Shown piece by piece: positions 1-9,174 of a DNA stretch of 64,000 nt. Origin of the DNA: Streptomyces sp. SAI-135. Its GTDB lineage: Bacteria; Actinomycetota; Actinomycetes; Streptomycetales; Streptomycetaceae. A program made the translations under genes and the position numbers. Location: contig NZ_JARXYP010000002.1 of assembly GCF_029893805.1 (NCBI RefSeq), positions 8,804,001-8,868,000 of the forward strand, read 5' to 3'. Positions within the stretch are counted from its first letter, which is position 1. Each line of letters starts with the position of its first letter. The notes below the pieces were generated by a model that was given only the letters and a program-made list of their open reading frames with translations, was not told where the DNA came from and did not search any database.

Positions 1-540
1 CGGGCCCTGGACCTGGGATGCGGCCCGGGCCGCAACGCGCTCTACCTCGCCGCGCGCGGCTTCCAGGTGGACGCCGTCGACCTTTCCCCGAAAGCCGTCG
101 CCTGGGGCGAGGAGCGGGCTCAGGAGGCTGGAGTCGACGTCCGCTACCTGTGCGGTGACGCTTTCGCCCTTCCCGCCGCCGAGTTGAGCGGCCCGTACGA
201 CCTGGTCGTCGACTCGGGGTGCTTCCACCACCTGCCGCCGCACCGCCGGGTCAGCTACCTGGCTCTGCTCGACCGCGTCCTCGCTCCTGGCGGCCACCTC
301 GCTCTCACCAGCTTCGCGGCCGGCGAGGGGGGAATGGGGTCGGAACTGGCGGATGCGGACCTCTACCGTGCACGTGATGTGCAGGGTGGCCTCGCCTACA
401 CTCCCGAATCGCTGCGCTGGATCTTCTCCGACCTGGTGGAGGTCGAACTGCGCCGGATGCGGGAGGAGCCCCCTGGGTCAGAACTGTTCGGCATGACGTT
501 CCTGTGGACCGCCTTGTTCCGCCGGGGCGCGGCCGCCTGA
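1..540 (+). CDS. Class I SAM-dependent methyltransferase (5' end outside window)
   Basis: The reading frame is open from base 1, so the start lies upstream of the window. The first residues form the SAM-binding motif I (LDLGCGPGRNALYLA), followed by an acidic residue at the end of strand 2 (VDAVDLS) and a motif II/post-II region (YDLVVDSGCFHHLPP). This is a Rossmann-fold class I methyltransferase of the small-molecule or tellurite/thiopurine-resistance type. The substrate cannot be told from the sequence. It converges with the gene on the opposite strand at 632. The visible part is 179 residues and the family is usually 200-250, so perhaps 30-50 residues are missing. Confidence 0.85.
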   Translation, partial: RALDLGCGPGRNALYLAARGFQVDAVDLSPKAVAWGEERAQEAGVDVRYLCGDAFALPAAELSGPYDLVVDSGCFHHLPPHRRVSYLALLDRVLAPGGHLALTSFAAGEGGMGSELADADLYRARDVQGGLAYTPESLRWIFSDLVEVELRRMREEPPGSELFGMTFLWTALFRRGAAA

Positions 541-631
541 GGGCGGTCCAGTCCGCGACCGTCCGCCATCACGCGACCGTGCTGGTCGCAGCCCACCACG
601 TATGGCTACGACCAGCGCGACCTGATGCGTC

Positions 632-1090
632 CTAGCCGTTGATGTCGAGTGCTGTTCCGTACAGCCGGTCCACCTTCAGGCGAATGACCACGCGGCGCTC
701 GGCAACCAGCTGCTCCAAGAACGCGTCTTCATCCTCCGGCTTCGCAGCCTGCGGGATCATTCCGAGCAGTTCCCGACCGACCGCATCGCCAGGAACCGTC
801 GTGGTCCCCGAGACCTCGGCCTCGCCTTCCGCCACGGCGAACGACCATACGTCGCCGCCCTGCACATGCAGTGAGGCACGCGGATCGCGCCGCAGGTGCC
901 GGACCTTGACGCGGTCGATTGTCGTGGAGAACCGCACGATGCGGGCGTCGGAGTCCCAGCTGTACAGCATGGTGGTCAGGTGGGGATGGCCACTGCGCTT
1001 GACGGTGGCGAGCGTGCCGAACTGCTGCTTGCCAAGCAGGTCGGAGAGGGCTTCGTCGGACAGGTGGCGAGGCGCGGGTCCTTGAGTCAT
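632..1090 (-). CDS. PPOX-class flavin/F420-binding split-barrel protein
   Basis: A 152-residue protein of the pyridoxamine-5'-phosphate-oxidase-like split barrel fold. It opens with LSDEALSDLLGKQQFGTLAT and continues with the family pattern GHPHLTTMLYSWD, a strand with FSTTIDRVKVRHLRRDPR and a terminal RLYGTALDING. Members bind FMN or F420 and act as small reductases in actinobacteria. Which cofactor is used here is not clear. The ATG at 1090 is preferred because the family homology begins at MTQGPAP; a longer frame runs to 1147. The Shine-Dalgarno match is weak. Confidence 0.8.
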   Translation of the reverse strand: MTQGPAPRHLSDEALSDLLGKQQFGTLATVKRSGHPHLTTMLYSWDSDARIVRFSTTIDRVKVRHLRRDPRASLHVQGGDVWSFAVAEGEAEVSGTTTVPGDAVGRELLGMIPQAAKPEDEDAFLEQLVAERRVVIRLKVDRLYGTALDING

Positions 1091-1152
1091 GACGTGATCA
1101 ACACCCGTGGCCGTCCAACCATTTCGTGGACGCTGCGAATGGGGCACACGCG

Positions 1153-1184
1153 GGGAGGGGCGGGCTCACCTGCCCGCCCCTCCC
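1153..1184 (-). terminator. Strong GC hairpin after adhE
   Basis: A perfect 13-bp inverted repeat (GGGAGGGGCGGGC / GCCCGCCCCTCCC) with a 6-base loop lies 17 bases past the adhE stop codon. There is no U-tract, as is common for actinobacterial terminators. It probably ends the adhE transcript. Confidence 0.75.
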
Positions 1185-1200
1185 GCACGGCCCGCCGCCG

Positions 1201-3855
1201 TCAGCCGTAGTACGCGGTGCGCATGATCCCCTGCATGTCGTCGAGCATCGGCATGCGGGGGTTGGCGGGCGCGCACTGGTCCTCGTAGGCGTTCAGGGCC
1301 TGTTGGGGCAGGGCGTCCAGGTACGTCCGCTCGTCGATGCCGAGGGCCTGGAACGTCGGCTCGATACCGACGGCGTCCCGCAGGCGTTCCACGGCCCGGG
1401 CGAGCGATTCCACGCCCTCCTCCGGCGTGGTGGCGGGCAGGCCGAGGGTGCGCGCGATGTCCTGGAAGCGCTCGGGGGCGCGGTAGTGCTCGTACTTGGG
1501 CCAGCCGGTCAGCTTGGTGGGGACGCTGCCGTTGTAGCGGATGACGTGCGGCAGCAGGACCGCGTTGGTGCGTCCGTGCGCGACGTGGAAGGTGGCACCG
1601 AGGGTGTGGGACATCGCGTGGACGATGCCGAGGAAGGCGTTGCCGAAGGCCATGCCCGCGATGGTCCCGGCGTTGTGCATCTTCTCCCGAGCCTCGGGGG
1701 AGCCGGCGCGGTCGTTCACCGCCGCCTCGAGGTGGCCGAAGACGAGGCGTATCGCGTGCAGGGCGAGGCCGTCGGTGAAGTCGTTGGCGTAGACGGAGAC
1801 ATACGCCTCGATGGCGTGGGTGAGGGCGTCGAAGCCGCTGTCGGCGGCGAGCGCGGGGGGCAGGACGGTCGTGAGCAGCGGGTCGACGATGGCGACGCTG
1901 GGGGTGAGCGCGTAGTCGGCCAGCGGGTACTTCTTGCCGGTGGCGGGGTCGGAGATGACGGCGAACGGGGTGACTTCCGCGCCGGTGCCGGACGTGGTGG
2001 GCACGCACACCAGACGGGCGAGTTTGCCGAGGGTGGGGAAGCGGAAGGCACGCTTGCGGATGTCGGAGAACTTCTGCCGCATGTCCGTGAAGTCGACCTC
2101 GTTGCCGGCGGCATGCTGCTCGTACAGCAGCCACATCACCTTGGCCGCGTCCATGGGGGAGCCGCCGCCGAGCGCGATGATCGTGTCGGGACGGAAGTCG
2201 CCCATCAAACGGGCTCCGCGCCGCACCGAGTCGATGCTGGGCTCGGGTTCGACGTTGTCGATGATCTGGAGGGTGACCGGTTCGGGACGGCTCTGCAGGA
2301 CCCGGCTGACCCGGTCGACGAAGCCGAGCCTGGTCATGGTGGCGTCGGTGACGACGGTGACGCGGTGGACGTCGGGCATGGAGGTCAGGTAACGGATGGC
2401 CTGCGGTTCGAAGTAGATCTTCGGCGGGACCTTGAACCACTGGAGGTTGTTGCGGCGGGTGGAGACCCTCTTGACGTTGAGCAGTTGCGCGGCGGAGACG
2501 TTGTTCGACACCGAGGTGCTTCCCCAGGAGCCGCAGCCGAGGGTCAGCGACGGCAGCAGGCCGTTGTAGATGCCGCCGATGGCGCCCTGCGAGGAAGGCG
2601 CGTTGACGATGATGCGTACGGTCTTCATGCGCATGCCGTACGCCTCGGCCAGCGCGGTGTCCTCGGTGTGGATGACGGCGCTGTGGCCCTGTCCGTGGAA
2701 GGCGACCATGTCGGCGGCCAGGTCGAAACCGTGGCGCTCGTCCCGGGCACGGAGCACGGCCAGTACGGGGCACAGCTTCTCGCGGGTCAACGGCTCGTCC
2801 GGGCCCACCCGTTCGGCCTCGACGAGGATGACGGAGGTGTTCTCCGGTACGGAGAACCCGGCCTGTTCGGCGATCCATGCCGGGCTCTGGCCCACGGCCG
2901 CCGCGTTGACCTTCGGTTCGCAGCCGGCCCCCGAGCCGCCGGAAGCGGGGAAGAGGAACGACTCCAGCTTCGCCTTCTCGTCCGCGTCTGCGAGGTGGGC
3001 GTGCAGGGTGCGGAACTCGTCCACGGCCTGGTCGTAGATGTCGGTGTCCAGGATGACGGCCTGTTCGGAGGCGCAGATCATGCCGTTGTCGAAGGACTTC
3101 GACAGGACCAGGTCGTTGACGGCCCGGCGCAGCTTCGCCGTGTGGTGCACGTAGGCGGGGACGTTGCCGGCGCCGACGCCCAGCGCGGGCTTTCCGGCCG
3201 AGTAGGCGGCCTTGACCATGGCGTTGCCGCCGGTGGCGAGGATCAGGGAGACGCCGGGGTGCCGCATCAGCAGACCGGTCGCCTCGACGGACGGCTGCTC
3301 GATCCACTGCACGCAGTGTTCCGGCGCGCCCGCGGCGATCGCGGCGTCCCGCACGATGCGGGCGGCCTCGGCGCTGCAGCGCTGGGCGGAGGGGTGGAAG
3401 GCGAACACCACCGGGTTGCGGGTCTTCAGGGCCATCAGCGCCTTGAAGAGCGTGGTGGAGGTCGGATTGGTGACCGGGGTGACCGCGGCCACCACGCCCA
3501 CCGGCTCGGCGATCTCGACCATGTCCTCGACGTCGTCACGGCCTATGACCCCGACGGTCTTCATGCGGCCCATGCTGTGCGTGACGTGCTCGCACGCGAA
3601 CATGTTCTTGGCCGCCTTGTCCTCGAAGACACCGCGTCCCGTCTCGTCGACCGCGAGGCGGGCCAGGGCGGTGTGCTGGTCGAGGGCGGCGACCGAGGCC
3701 TTCTTGACGATGTGGTCGACCTGCTCCTGGGTCAGGGACTCGTAGTCCGCGAGCGCCTTCAGACCGGCCGTGACCAGACGGTCCACGGCGACCGCGGTGT
3801 CCGACGGGACCTTGCTCACGGCCGTGGCCCCGGTCCGCGCGTCGTTTCGGGTCAT
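1201..3855 (-). CDS. adhE: Bifunctional acetaldehyde-CoA / alcohol dehydrogenase AdhE
   Basis: This 884-residue cytosolic enzyme reduces acetyl-CoA to acetaldehyde and then to ethanol, regenerating two NAD+. The N-terminal half is an acylating aldehyde dehydrogenase with the catalytic cysteine near residue 261 (DNGMICASEQ). After a linker near residue 450, the C-terminal half is an iron-type alcohol dehydrogenase with the GGGSPMDAAK nucleotide motif and metal-binding histidines in DALTHAIEAY and HAMSHTLGATFHVAHG. The length matches full AdhE (about 870-890 residues), so both activities are probably intact. It stands alone on the minus strand and ends at a strong hairpin. With the pyruvate formate-lyase at 9.8 kb it makes a complete pyruvate-to-ethanol branch. 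Two GGGCC-like palindromes lie upstream of the start. Confidence 0.95.
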   Translation of the reverse strand: MTRNDARTGATAVSKVPSDTAVAVDRLVTAGLKALADYESLTQEQVDHIVKKASVAALDQHTALARLAVDETGRGVFEDKAAKNMFACEHVTHSMGRMKTVGVIGRDDVEDMVEIAEPVGVVAAVTPVTNPTSTTLFKALMALKTRNPVVFAFHPSAQRCSAEAARIVRDAAIAAGAPEHCVQWIEQPSVEATGLLMRHPGVSLILATGGNAMVKAAYSAGKPALGVGAGNVPAYVHHTAKLRRAVNDLVLSKSFDNGMICASEQAVILDTDIYDQAVDEFRTLHAHLADADEKAKLESFLFPASGGSGAGCEPKVNAAAVGQSPAWIAEQAGFSVPENTSVILVEAERVGPDEPLTREKLCPVLAVLRARDERHGFDLAADMVAFHGQGHSAVIHTEDTALAEAYGMRMKTVRIIVNAPSSQGAIGGIYNGLLPSLTLGCGSWGSTSVSNNVSAAQLLNVKRVSTRRNNLQWFKVPPKIYFEPQAIRYLTSMPDVHRVTVVTDATMTRLGFVDRVSRVLQSRPEPVTLQIIDNVEPEPSIDSVRRGARLMGDFRPDTIIALGGGSPMDAAKVMWLLYEQHAAGNEVDFTDMRQKFSDIRKRAFRFPTLGKLARLVCVPTTSGTGAEVTPFAVISDPATGKKYPLADYALTPSVAIVDPLLTTVLPPALAADSGFDALTHAIEAYVSVYANDFTDGLALHAIRLVFGHLEAAVNDRAGSPEAREKMHNAGTIAGMAFGNAFLGIVHAMSHTLGATFHVAHGRTNAVLLPHVIRYNGSVPTKLTGWPKYEHYRAPERFQDIARTLGLPATTPEEGVESLARAVERLRDAVGIEPTFQALGIDERTYLDALPQQALNAYEDQCAPANPRMPMLDDMQGIMRTAYYG

Positions 3856-3996
3856 GGTGGTCTGCCTCCGTTGTCAGGGACCGCCGTGCGATTACGGCGG
3901 CGCAGGGCGGGAGCGTCTCCTGTGCCGTAGATCGCTTCCTGGATCCACTCTCACCTGCGGCCCCGGTCGGACGCAGGCGCCGAAGGACCCCACCTG

Positions 3997-4034
3997 GGAC
4001 CGTCCGGCCCTGATCGATCGGGGACCCTCGGTCC
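3997..4034. promoter_or_regulatory. Two DosR/OsdR-like palindromes upstream of adhE
   Basis: GGACCGTCCGGCCC (3997-4010) and GGGACCCTCGGTCC (4021-4034) both fit a GGG(A/C)C-N4-GG(C/T)CC pattern that recurs upstream of the other dormancy-type genes here. They lie 142-179 bases upstream of the adhE start. The family resemblance is to the DosR/DevR box (GGGAC-N4-GTCCC) of mycobacteria; binding is inferred. Confidence 0.45.
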
Positions 4035-4045
4035 GGAGCTGACGC

Positions 4046-4705
4046 TCACCGCGCTCCCAGGTGCGAGGGGTGGGTGTCGGCAGGAACAGGGGGCGCGCAG
4101 TCGTCGACGGAGAACGCCAGGGCGTTCACCACCCCGACGACGCCTTCCAGCCGCCACGCCAGGTGCACGGCCTCCGCGACCTGGCTGCGCTGTTGTACGC
4201 GGCCGTCGAGGGTGACCACTCCGTCACGAACACGGACGGTGACGGCGTCGGGCCGCAGCCCCAGCCGTCCTACGAGGACCTCCTCGGTGACCTGGCGCCC
4301 GATGTCGTCGTCCGTCCGCAGGAAGACCCGCAGCAGATCCCGGCGGGTCGCGATGCCGATGAGCCGGTCCTCCTCGTCGACCACGGGGAGGCGTTCGACG
4401 CCGCGGCGTTCCATCAGCCGGGCCGCTTCCGGGACGGTCTGCTCGGGGTGCACGGTGACGGCCGGTGTCGTCATCAGGTCGTGCGCGGTGAGGGCGCCGT
4501 CAGGGTTCTTCCCCGACCGGCGCGCCTGCGCGCGGACCAGGTCCGTGCCGGAGACGACACCGATCACCTTGTCGTCGTCGTCGACGACGGGCAGACCGCT
4601 GATGTGGTGGCGGTCGAGCAGCCGGACGAGGTCCTTGAAGGACGTGGCGCGCCGGGCCTGGACGACGTCGCTGGTCATCACCTGACCGACGGTGTGGGAT
4701 GTCAT
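4046..4705 (-). CDS. CBS-pair and BON domain protein
   Basis: A 219-residue protein with two CBS motifs (about residues 8-62 and 74-132; HHISGLPVVDDDDKVIGVVS and GVERLPVVDEEDRLIGIATR) followed by a BON domain (about 140-205; VRVRDGVVTLDGRVQQRSQV). CBS pairs bind adenine nucleotides and sense energy state; BON domains are thought to contact phospholipid or partner proteins. No enzyme domain is attached. In Streptomyces such CBS proteins often sit in hypoxia/dormancy clusters beside universal stress proteins, as here. The ATG at 4705 is preceded by GGAG. It lies downstream of the ribosome-factor gene, with a hairpin between them. Confidence 0.9.
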   Translation of the reverse strand: MTSHTVGQVMTSDVVQARRATSFKDLVRLLDRHHISGLPVVDDDDKVIGVVSGTDLVRAQARRSGKNPDGALTAHDLMTTPAVTVHPEQTVPEAARLMERRGVERLPVVDEEDRLIGIATRRDLLRVFLRTDDDIGRQVTEEVLVGRLGLRPDAVTVRVRDGVVTLDGRVQQRSQVAEAVHLAWRLEGVVGVVNALAFSVDDCAPPVPADTHPSHLGAR

Positions 4706-4729
4706 GGCGGGTCACTCCTGGAGCTGCCG

Positions 4730-4773
4730 CGGTGCCGGGACGCCGGGGAGTGGACCCGGACGTCCCGGCACCG
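4730..4773 (-). terminator. Hairpin between the HPF-like and CBS-BON genes
   Basis: Perfect 13-bp arms CGGTGCCGGGACG and CGTCCCGGCACCG with an 18-base loop lie just after the stop codon at 4785. It may terminate or attenuate read-through into the CBS-BON gene. It could also be a regulatory element, because the arms contain GGGAC/GTCCC. Confidence 0.55.
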
Positions 4774-4784
4774 CGTCGACTTGG

Positions 4785-5165
4785 TTATGCGGGGCCGCCG
4801 CGCCACGGGGGCGGTGTGGCCGTCCTGCGCGTCTCGTGTGCGCGGTTCGCGGTGCGTTCCGTCATGTCGCGCAGGCGGTCGTGGAGCCGGTCGGCGAGTT
4901 CCCGGGCGCTCGCCTCGCGCGCGTGGACGACCACGAGATCGCCGCCGACCCGGATCTCGGCGCCGGCCGACCAGGGCGGTTCGACGTGGTGCGCCGCCGC
5001 TCGGACGATCCGTACCTCACCGCTGACGGGCGGGAGGCCGGGCCGGTCCAGAGCGGCACCGACCTTCTCCCCGAGGTAGGCCAGCGCCTCCTCGTCCACG
5101 TCACCGTCGGCCCGCAACCGCACGGTGCCGGCGAGGCCACGGGTGCCGATGTCCTTGGCTGTCAT
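4785..5165 (-). CDS. RaiA/HPF-like ribosome hibernation factor
   Basis: A 126-residue protein starting at the ATG at 5165 (GGGAGAAC upstream). It has the small alpha/beta layout of the sigma-54-modulation/RaiA family: a helix AYLGEKVGAALDRPG, strands VRIVRAAAH and AEIRVGGDLVVVHAREA, and a second helix ELADRLHDRLRDMTERT. Family members bind the 30S subunit and silence translation in resting cells; in mycobacteria a related dormancy-associated translation inhibitor belongs to the DosR regulon. It lacks the long C-terminal dimerisation domain of long HPFs. The arginine-rich tail (ANRAHETRRT) is typical. Its place between PPDK and a CBS protein fits a dormancy role. Confidence 0.7.
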   Translation of the reverse strand: MTAKDIGTRGLAGTVRLRADGDVDEEALAYLGEKVGAALDRPGLPPVSGEVRIVRAAAHHVEPPWSAGAEIRVGGDLVVVHAREASARELADRLHDRLRDMTERTANRAHETRRTATPPPWRGGPA

Positions 5166-5228
5166 GTGTTCTCCCTGTGTTCGTTTCGCAGGCAGTGCCA
5201 TCCTGCTGTCGGCTCCGCTCCGGTCACA

Positions 5229-5242
5229 GGGCCGGGCGGCCC
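5229..5242. promoter_or_regulatory. GGGCC-N4-GGCCC palindrome upstream of the HPF-like gene
   Basis: GGGCCGGGCGGCCC has perfect arms and sits 64 bases upstream of the HPF-like start codon, in the 101-base gap after ppdK. It is the closest match to the box shared with usp, ppdK and pfl. It suggests the gene has its own regulated promoter. Confidence 0.5.
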
Positions 5243-5266
5243 ACGGCGCAGTGCCGAGCGTCCCCG

Positions 5267-7963
5267 TCACCTGCTGTCGCTGGTGTCGGTCGGCTCCAGT
5301 GCGGCCCGTCCTGCCTCCAGGCGGGCGACCGGCACGCGGAACGGGGAGCACGAGACGTAGTCCAGTCCGGCCGCGTGGAAGAAGTGCACGGAGTCGGGGT
5401 CGCCGCCGTGCTCGCCGCAGACGCCGATCTTCAGGTCGGGGCGCGCGGCACGACCCTCGTCGACCGCGATCCGCACCAGCCGTCCCACTCCGTCGCGGTC
5501 GATGGTCTCGAACGGCGAGGCGCTGAAGATCCCCTTGTCCAGATACGCGGAGAAGAAGGCCGCCTCGACGTCGTCGCGGGAGAAGCCCCAGGTGGTCTGG
5601 GTGAGGTCGTTGGTGCCGAAGGAGAAGAACTCCGCCTCCTGCGCGATCCGGCCGGCCGTCAGCGCGGCCCTGGGCAGCTCGATCATGGTGCCGACGGGGC
5701 AGTGCACGGGGACGCCGGACTCCTGGGAGACCTCGGTCAGCACCCGTTCCACTTCCTCGCGTTCGATGCGCAGTTCCTCGACGGCGCCGACCAGCGGCAC
5801 CATGATCTCGGCCCGCGGAGAACCGCCGGCCCTCGTGCGCTCCACGACGGCCTCGGCGATGGCCCGCACCTGCATGGCGACCAGGCCCGGCACCACCAGG
5901 CCGAGACGGACACCGCGGAGCCCGAGCATCGGGTTCTCCTCGTGCATGCGGTTGACGGCTTCGAGGAGTTCGGCGTCGCGCTGGTCGGGCGGAGTGCCCT
6001 TGGCCTCGGCAGTGGCGATGCGCACGGCGAGGTCGGTGCGGTCGGGCAGGAACTCGTGCAGGGGCGGGTCGATGAGCCGGATGGTGACCGGCAGGCCGTC
6101 CATCGCCTCCAGGATGCCGGTGAAGTCCTGCCGTTGCAGCGGCAGCAGCGCACGGAGCGCGTCCTCGCGTTCCGTCTCGTCGCGGGCCAGGATCATCGCC
6201 TCGACCAGCTTGCGGCGTTCGCCGAGGAACATGTGCTCGGTACGGCACAGCCCGACGCCCTGCGCGCCGAAGCGGCGGGCCCGGGCGGCGTCCTCGGGGG
6301 TGTCGGCGTTGGCACGCACCTCCAGGCGCCGGACGCTGTCGGCCCTGGCCAGGACGCGAGCGACCGCTTCGACCACGCCGGTGGTGTCCGCGGCCGTGGA
6401 GCCGTCCTCCAGGAAGCGGATGACCGCCGAGTCCGTCAGCGGCACCGATCCGGCGTACACCTGGCCGGTGGAGCCGTCCACGGAGACGACCGTGCCCTCC
6501 TCGACGACTGTGCCGTCCGGGGCGGTGAAGCGGCGTTGGTCGAGGTCGACGGCGAGCTCCTCGGCGCCGCAGACGCAGACCTTGCCCATGCCGCGGGCGA
6601 CCACGGCCGCGTGACTGGTCTTGCCGCCGCGGCTGGTGAGGACGGCCTGGGCGGCGATCATGCCGGGCAGGTCGTCGGGGGTGGTCTCCTGGCGGACCAG
6701 GACCACCTTCTCGCCGGCCGCCGCGCGCCGCACCGCTTCGGCGGAGTCGAACACCGCTGCACCGACCGCGGCACCGGGCGAGGCGGGAAGTCCGTGAGCG
6801 AGGGGATCTCCGGTCTGTGAGGTGTCGAACCGCGGGAACATCAGCCGGGCCAACTGCTCTCCGCCGACCCGCGCCAGTGCCTCGTCCTCGGTGATCAGCG
6901 TTTCGTCCGCGAGCTGGGCGGCGATCGCGAAGGCGGCCTCGGCGGTGCGCTTGCCGACCCGTGTCTGGAGCATCCACAGGGTGCCGCGCTCGATGGTGAA
7001 CTCGATGTCGCACAGGTCGCGGTAGTGCCGTTCCAGGGTCTCCATGTGTGCGCGCAGCCGGGCGTGGGAGGCGGGGTCCAGGCGCTCCAGTTCGGTCAGC
7101 GTCACCGTGTTGCGGATGCCGGCCACGACGTCCTCGCCCTGTGCGTCGGGCAGGTAGTCGCCGTACAGGCCGGGCCGTCCGGTGGCCGGGTCGCGGGTGA
7201 AGGCGACCCCGCTGCCGGAGTCGGGCCCGAGGTTGCCGAACACCATGCGCTGCACGTTGACGGCCGTGCCGAGGTCGTCGGCGATGTGCTCACGCCGCCG
7301 GTACAGACGGGCGCGTTCACCGTTCCAGGATTCGAAGACGGCCAGCACCGCTCGGCGCAGCTGGTCGGCGGGGGCCTGCGGGAAGTACTCGCCGGTCTCC
7401 CTGCGGATCAGTTCCTTGAACGTCTCGACAAGTCCGGCGAGGTCCCCTGCCGTCAGGTGGACGTCGTCCGGGACCCCGCGCACCTCCTTGAGGTCCGCGA
7501 GGACACGCTCGAAGTGCGCGGAGTCGACGCCCATCACGGTGCTGCCGAACATCTGCAGCAGCCGGCGGTAGGAGTCCCAGGCGAAGCGCTCGTTGCCGGA
7601 GACCTTGGCCAGACCGAGGACGGACTCGTCGTTCAGGCCGATGTCGAGGATCGTCTCCATCATGCCCGGCATGGAGAAGCGGGCCCCGGAGCGGACGGAC
7701 AGCAGCAGCGGGTCGTCGGGCTGTCCCAGCAGCCGGCCCGCGGCGGTCTCGACGGCGGTCAGGTGCGAGGAGATCTCCGCCCACAGACCTGCGGGCTCGC
7801 CACCGGTGTCCAGGTAGGCCCGGCACGCCTCGGTGGTGATGGTGAAGCCCTGGGGCACGGGCAGGCCCAGGCGGGTCATCTCGGCGAGGTTCGCTCCCTT
7901 GCCACCGAGCAGGTCGGCCATGTCCCGGCCACCTTGGGTGAAGTCGTACACGTAACGGACCAT
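5267..7963 (-). CDS. ppdK: Pyruvate, phosphate dikinase
   Basis: An 898-residue cytosolic enzyme interconverting PEP + AMP + PPi and pyruvate + ATP + Pi. The N-terminal ATP-grasp region begins GGKGANLAEMTRLGLPVPQG and contains SVRSGARFSMPGMM. The central phosphohistidine swivel domain has the catalytic His at about 451 (SRGGKTSHAAVVARGMGK). The C-terminal TIM barrel carries the PEP/pyruvate site (EFFSFGTNDLTQTTWG and GVCGEHGGDP). All domains are present and the length is normal. In the glycolytic direction it yields extra ATP from PPi, useful during energy-limited fermentation; in reverse it makes PEP. Streptomyces hypoxia clusters often include ppdK. It is divergent from the universal stress protein and has a palindrome about 90 bases upstream of its start. 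Confidence 0.96.
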   Translation of the reverse strand: MVRYVYDFTQGGRDMADLLGGKGANLAEMTRLGLPVPQGFTITTEACRAYLDTGGEPAGLWAEISSHLTAVETAAGRLLGQPDDPLLLSVRSGARFSMPGMMETILDIGLNDESVLGLAKVSGNERFAWDSYRRLLQMFGSTVMGVDSAHFERVLADLKEVRGVPDDVHLTAGDLAGLVETFKELIRRETGEYFPQAPADQLRRAVLAVFESWNGERARLYRRREHIADDLGTAVNVQRMVFGNLGPDSGSGVAFTRDPATGRPGLYGDYLPDAQGEDVVAGIRNTVTLTELERLDPASHARLRAHMETLERHYRDLCDIEFTIERGTLWMLQTRVGKRTAEAAFAIAAQLADETLITEDEALARVGGEQLARLMFPRFDTSQTGDPLAHGLPASPGAAVGAAVFDSAEAVRRAAAGEKVVLVRQETTPDDLPGMIAAQAVLTSRGGKTSHAAVVARGMGKVCVCGAEELAVDLDQRRFTAPDGTVVEEGTVVSVDGSTGQVYAGSVPLTDSAVIRFLEDGSTAADTTGVVEAVARVLARADSVRRLEVRANADTPEDAARARRFGAQGVGLCRTEHMFLGERRKLVEAMILARDETEREDALRALLPLQRQDFTGILEAMDGLPVTIRLIDPPLHEFLPDRTDLAVRIATAEAKGTPPDQRDAELLEAVNRMHEENPMLGLRGVRLGLVVPGLVAMQVRAIAEAVVERTRAGGSPRAEIMVPLVGAVEELRIEREEVERVLTEVSQESGVPVHCPVGTMIELPRAALTAGRIAQEAEFFSFGTNDLTQTTWGFSRDDVEAAFFSAYLDKGIFSASPFETIDRDGVGRLVRIAVDEGRAARPDLKIGVCGEHGGDPDSVHFFHAAGLDYVSCSPFRVPVARLEAGRAALEPTDTSDSR

Positions 7964-8051
7964 GACGCGTGCTCCTCGGACGGACGGCTTGGTCCTTCCA
8001 GCGTGGGACGGTGCCGGCGCCTGCGCGAGGTGCCGGCGGTCCCCAGCGGGG

Positions 8052-8157
8052 AGGCCGACCGGCCCTGTGCTCGCACCGGGTCGGGAGGGCCTCGCGTGCG
8101 GCGCGGTGCCGACCGGCGCAGGACCCGAGGAGTACCGAAGCGGGGCCGAACGGCCCT
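8052..8157. promoter_or_regulatory. Divergent ppdK/usp promoter region with two palindromes
   Basis: AGGCCGACCGGCCC (8052-8065) lies on the ppdK side and GGGCCGAACGGCCC (8143-8156) on the usp side of the 266-base divergent gap. Both match GGGCC-N4-GGCCC, one box per gene. This would allow one hypoxia or redox response regulator to control both directions (inference). Confidence 0.5.
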
Positions 8158-8229
8158 TTGGCGTCCAGGGCCCGCGGGTGGAGGCTCGCAGGCATCGGGA
8201 CAGATACCGGCTGGGGGAGATGACATGTC

Positions 8230-9174
8230 ATGACGCGCGACATCACCGTAGGGGTCGACGGCACATCCGCGGGTCTCGCCGCCGCGCACTGGGCGGCCCT
8301 GGAGGCCCGCCGGCGGGGGAGTGGCCTCACCATGGTGCACGTCTGGCACCGCCATCCCCGTCCCGCGCCCGACGTCCCCTTCGGCCGCACCGAGCGCGAC
8401 TGGGCCGAGGAGATCCTGCGGGAGGCCGCACACGGTCTGCGGGCGGCCCACCCGGACCTGCGTGTCACCGAGCGACTGGTGTGCGACGCGACGGTCACGG
8501 CACTGGTGGCCGCCGACTGCGACATGCTGGTTCTCGGTTCACTCGGTCTGGGGCCCGTCGCCGGGTTCGTGACCGGGTCCGTGTCCCAGCGCGTCGTGGC
8601 ACGCTGCACCCGACCGGTGGTGCTGGTCCGGGCCGGGCGGGGCGCGGCCGAGGACCATCTTCCCGCCGTTGACGGCGTCGCGCCGGAGGAGATCCCGAGG
8701 ACGCCCTACCGTGAGGTCGTCCTCGGTCTGGACACGGGTCATCCCTGCGACGAACTCATCGACTTCGCCCTCGACGCCGCACGGCGCCGCGACACGGGCC
8801 TGCATGTCGTGCACGCCTTCCGCACCTCCGCCAGGCCCGTGTCCGACGCCTCGCTGCTGGTAGCTCCCCCCGGTTCCGTGAACCCGGTACCGGCCCCGCG
8901 AGTGGCGGCGGCAGCCCAGGCGCAGGCCGACGCCGAGCGCGAGGTGAGCGCGGTGCTCCGCGCCTGGCGGGACAAGTACCCCACCGTCCCGGTGACCGAG
9001 TCGGTCATCGAGGGGCGGGCGGCGGTCGCGCTGGTGCACGCGGCCCACGACGCCGCCCTGCTGGTGGTGGGACGCCGGGGAACCGGCCAGCGCATCGGCG
9101 CCCACGCCGGTCCGGTCGTGCACGCGGTTCTGCATCACGCCGGGTGTCCGGTGGCGGTGGTCCCGCACGGCTGA
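8230..9174 (+). CDS. Tandem universal stress protein
   Basis: A 314-residue protein made of two UspA domains (about residues 4-137 and 163-312). Domain 1 starts ITVGVDGTSAG and ends LVLGSLGLGPVAGFVTGSVS, matching the ATP-binding G-2x-G-9x-G-S/T loop. Domain 2 ends VVGRRGTGQRIGAHAGPV, with a less perfect loop that lacks the final Gly-Ser, so domain 1 may be the nucleotide binder. The ATG at 8230 has GGGGGAG ten bases upstream. Tandem Usps of this kind are standard members of DosR-type regulons. The last codons and stop are partly duplicated just downstream (see repeat). Confidence 0.92.
   Translation: MTRDITVGVDGTSAGLAAAHWAALEARRRGSGLTMVHVWHRHPRPAPDVPFGRTERDWAEEILREAAHGLRAAHPDLRVTERLVCDATVTALVAADCDMLVLGSLGLGPVAGFVTGSVSQRVVARCTRPVVLVRAGRGAAEDHLPAVDGVAPEEIPRTPYREVVLGLDTGHPCDELIDFALDAARRRDTGLHVVHAFRTSARPVSDASLLVAPPGSVNPVPAPRVAAAAQAQADAEREVSAVLRAWRDKYPTVPVTESVIEGRAAVALVHAAHDAALLVVGRRGTGQRIGAHAGPVVHAVLHHAGCPVAVVPHG

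Noticed and set aside
1126..3930. A 934-codon open frame on the plus strand opposite adhE
   Set aside because: It is an antisense shadow caused by high third-position GC; the translation is low-complexity and matches no family.
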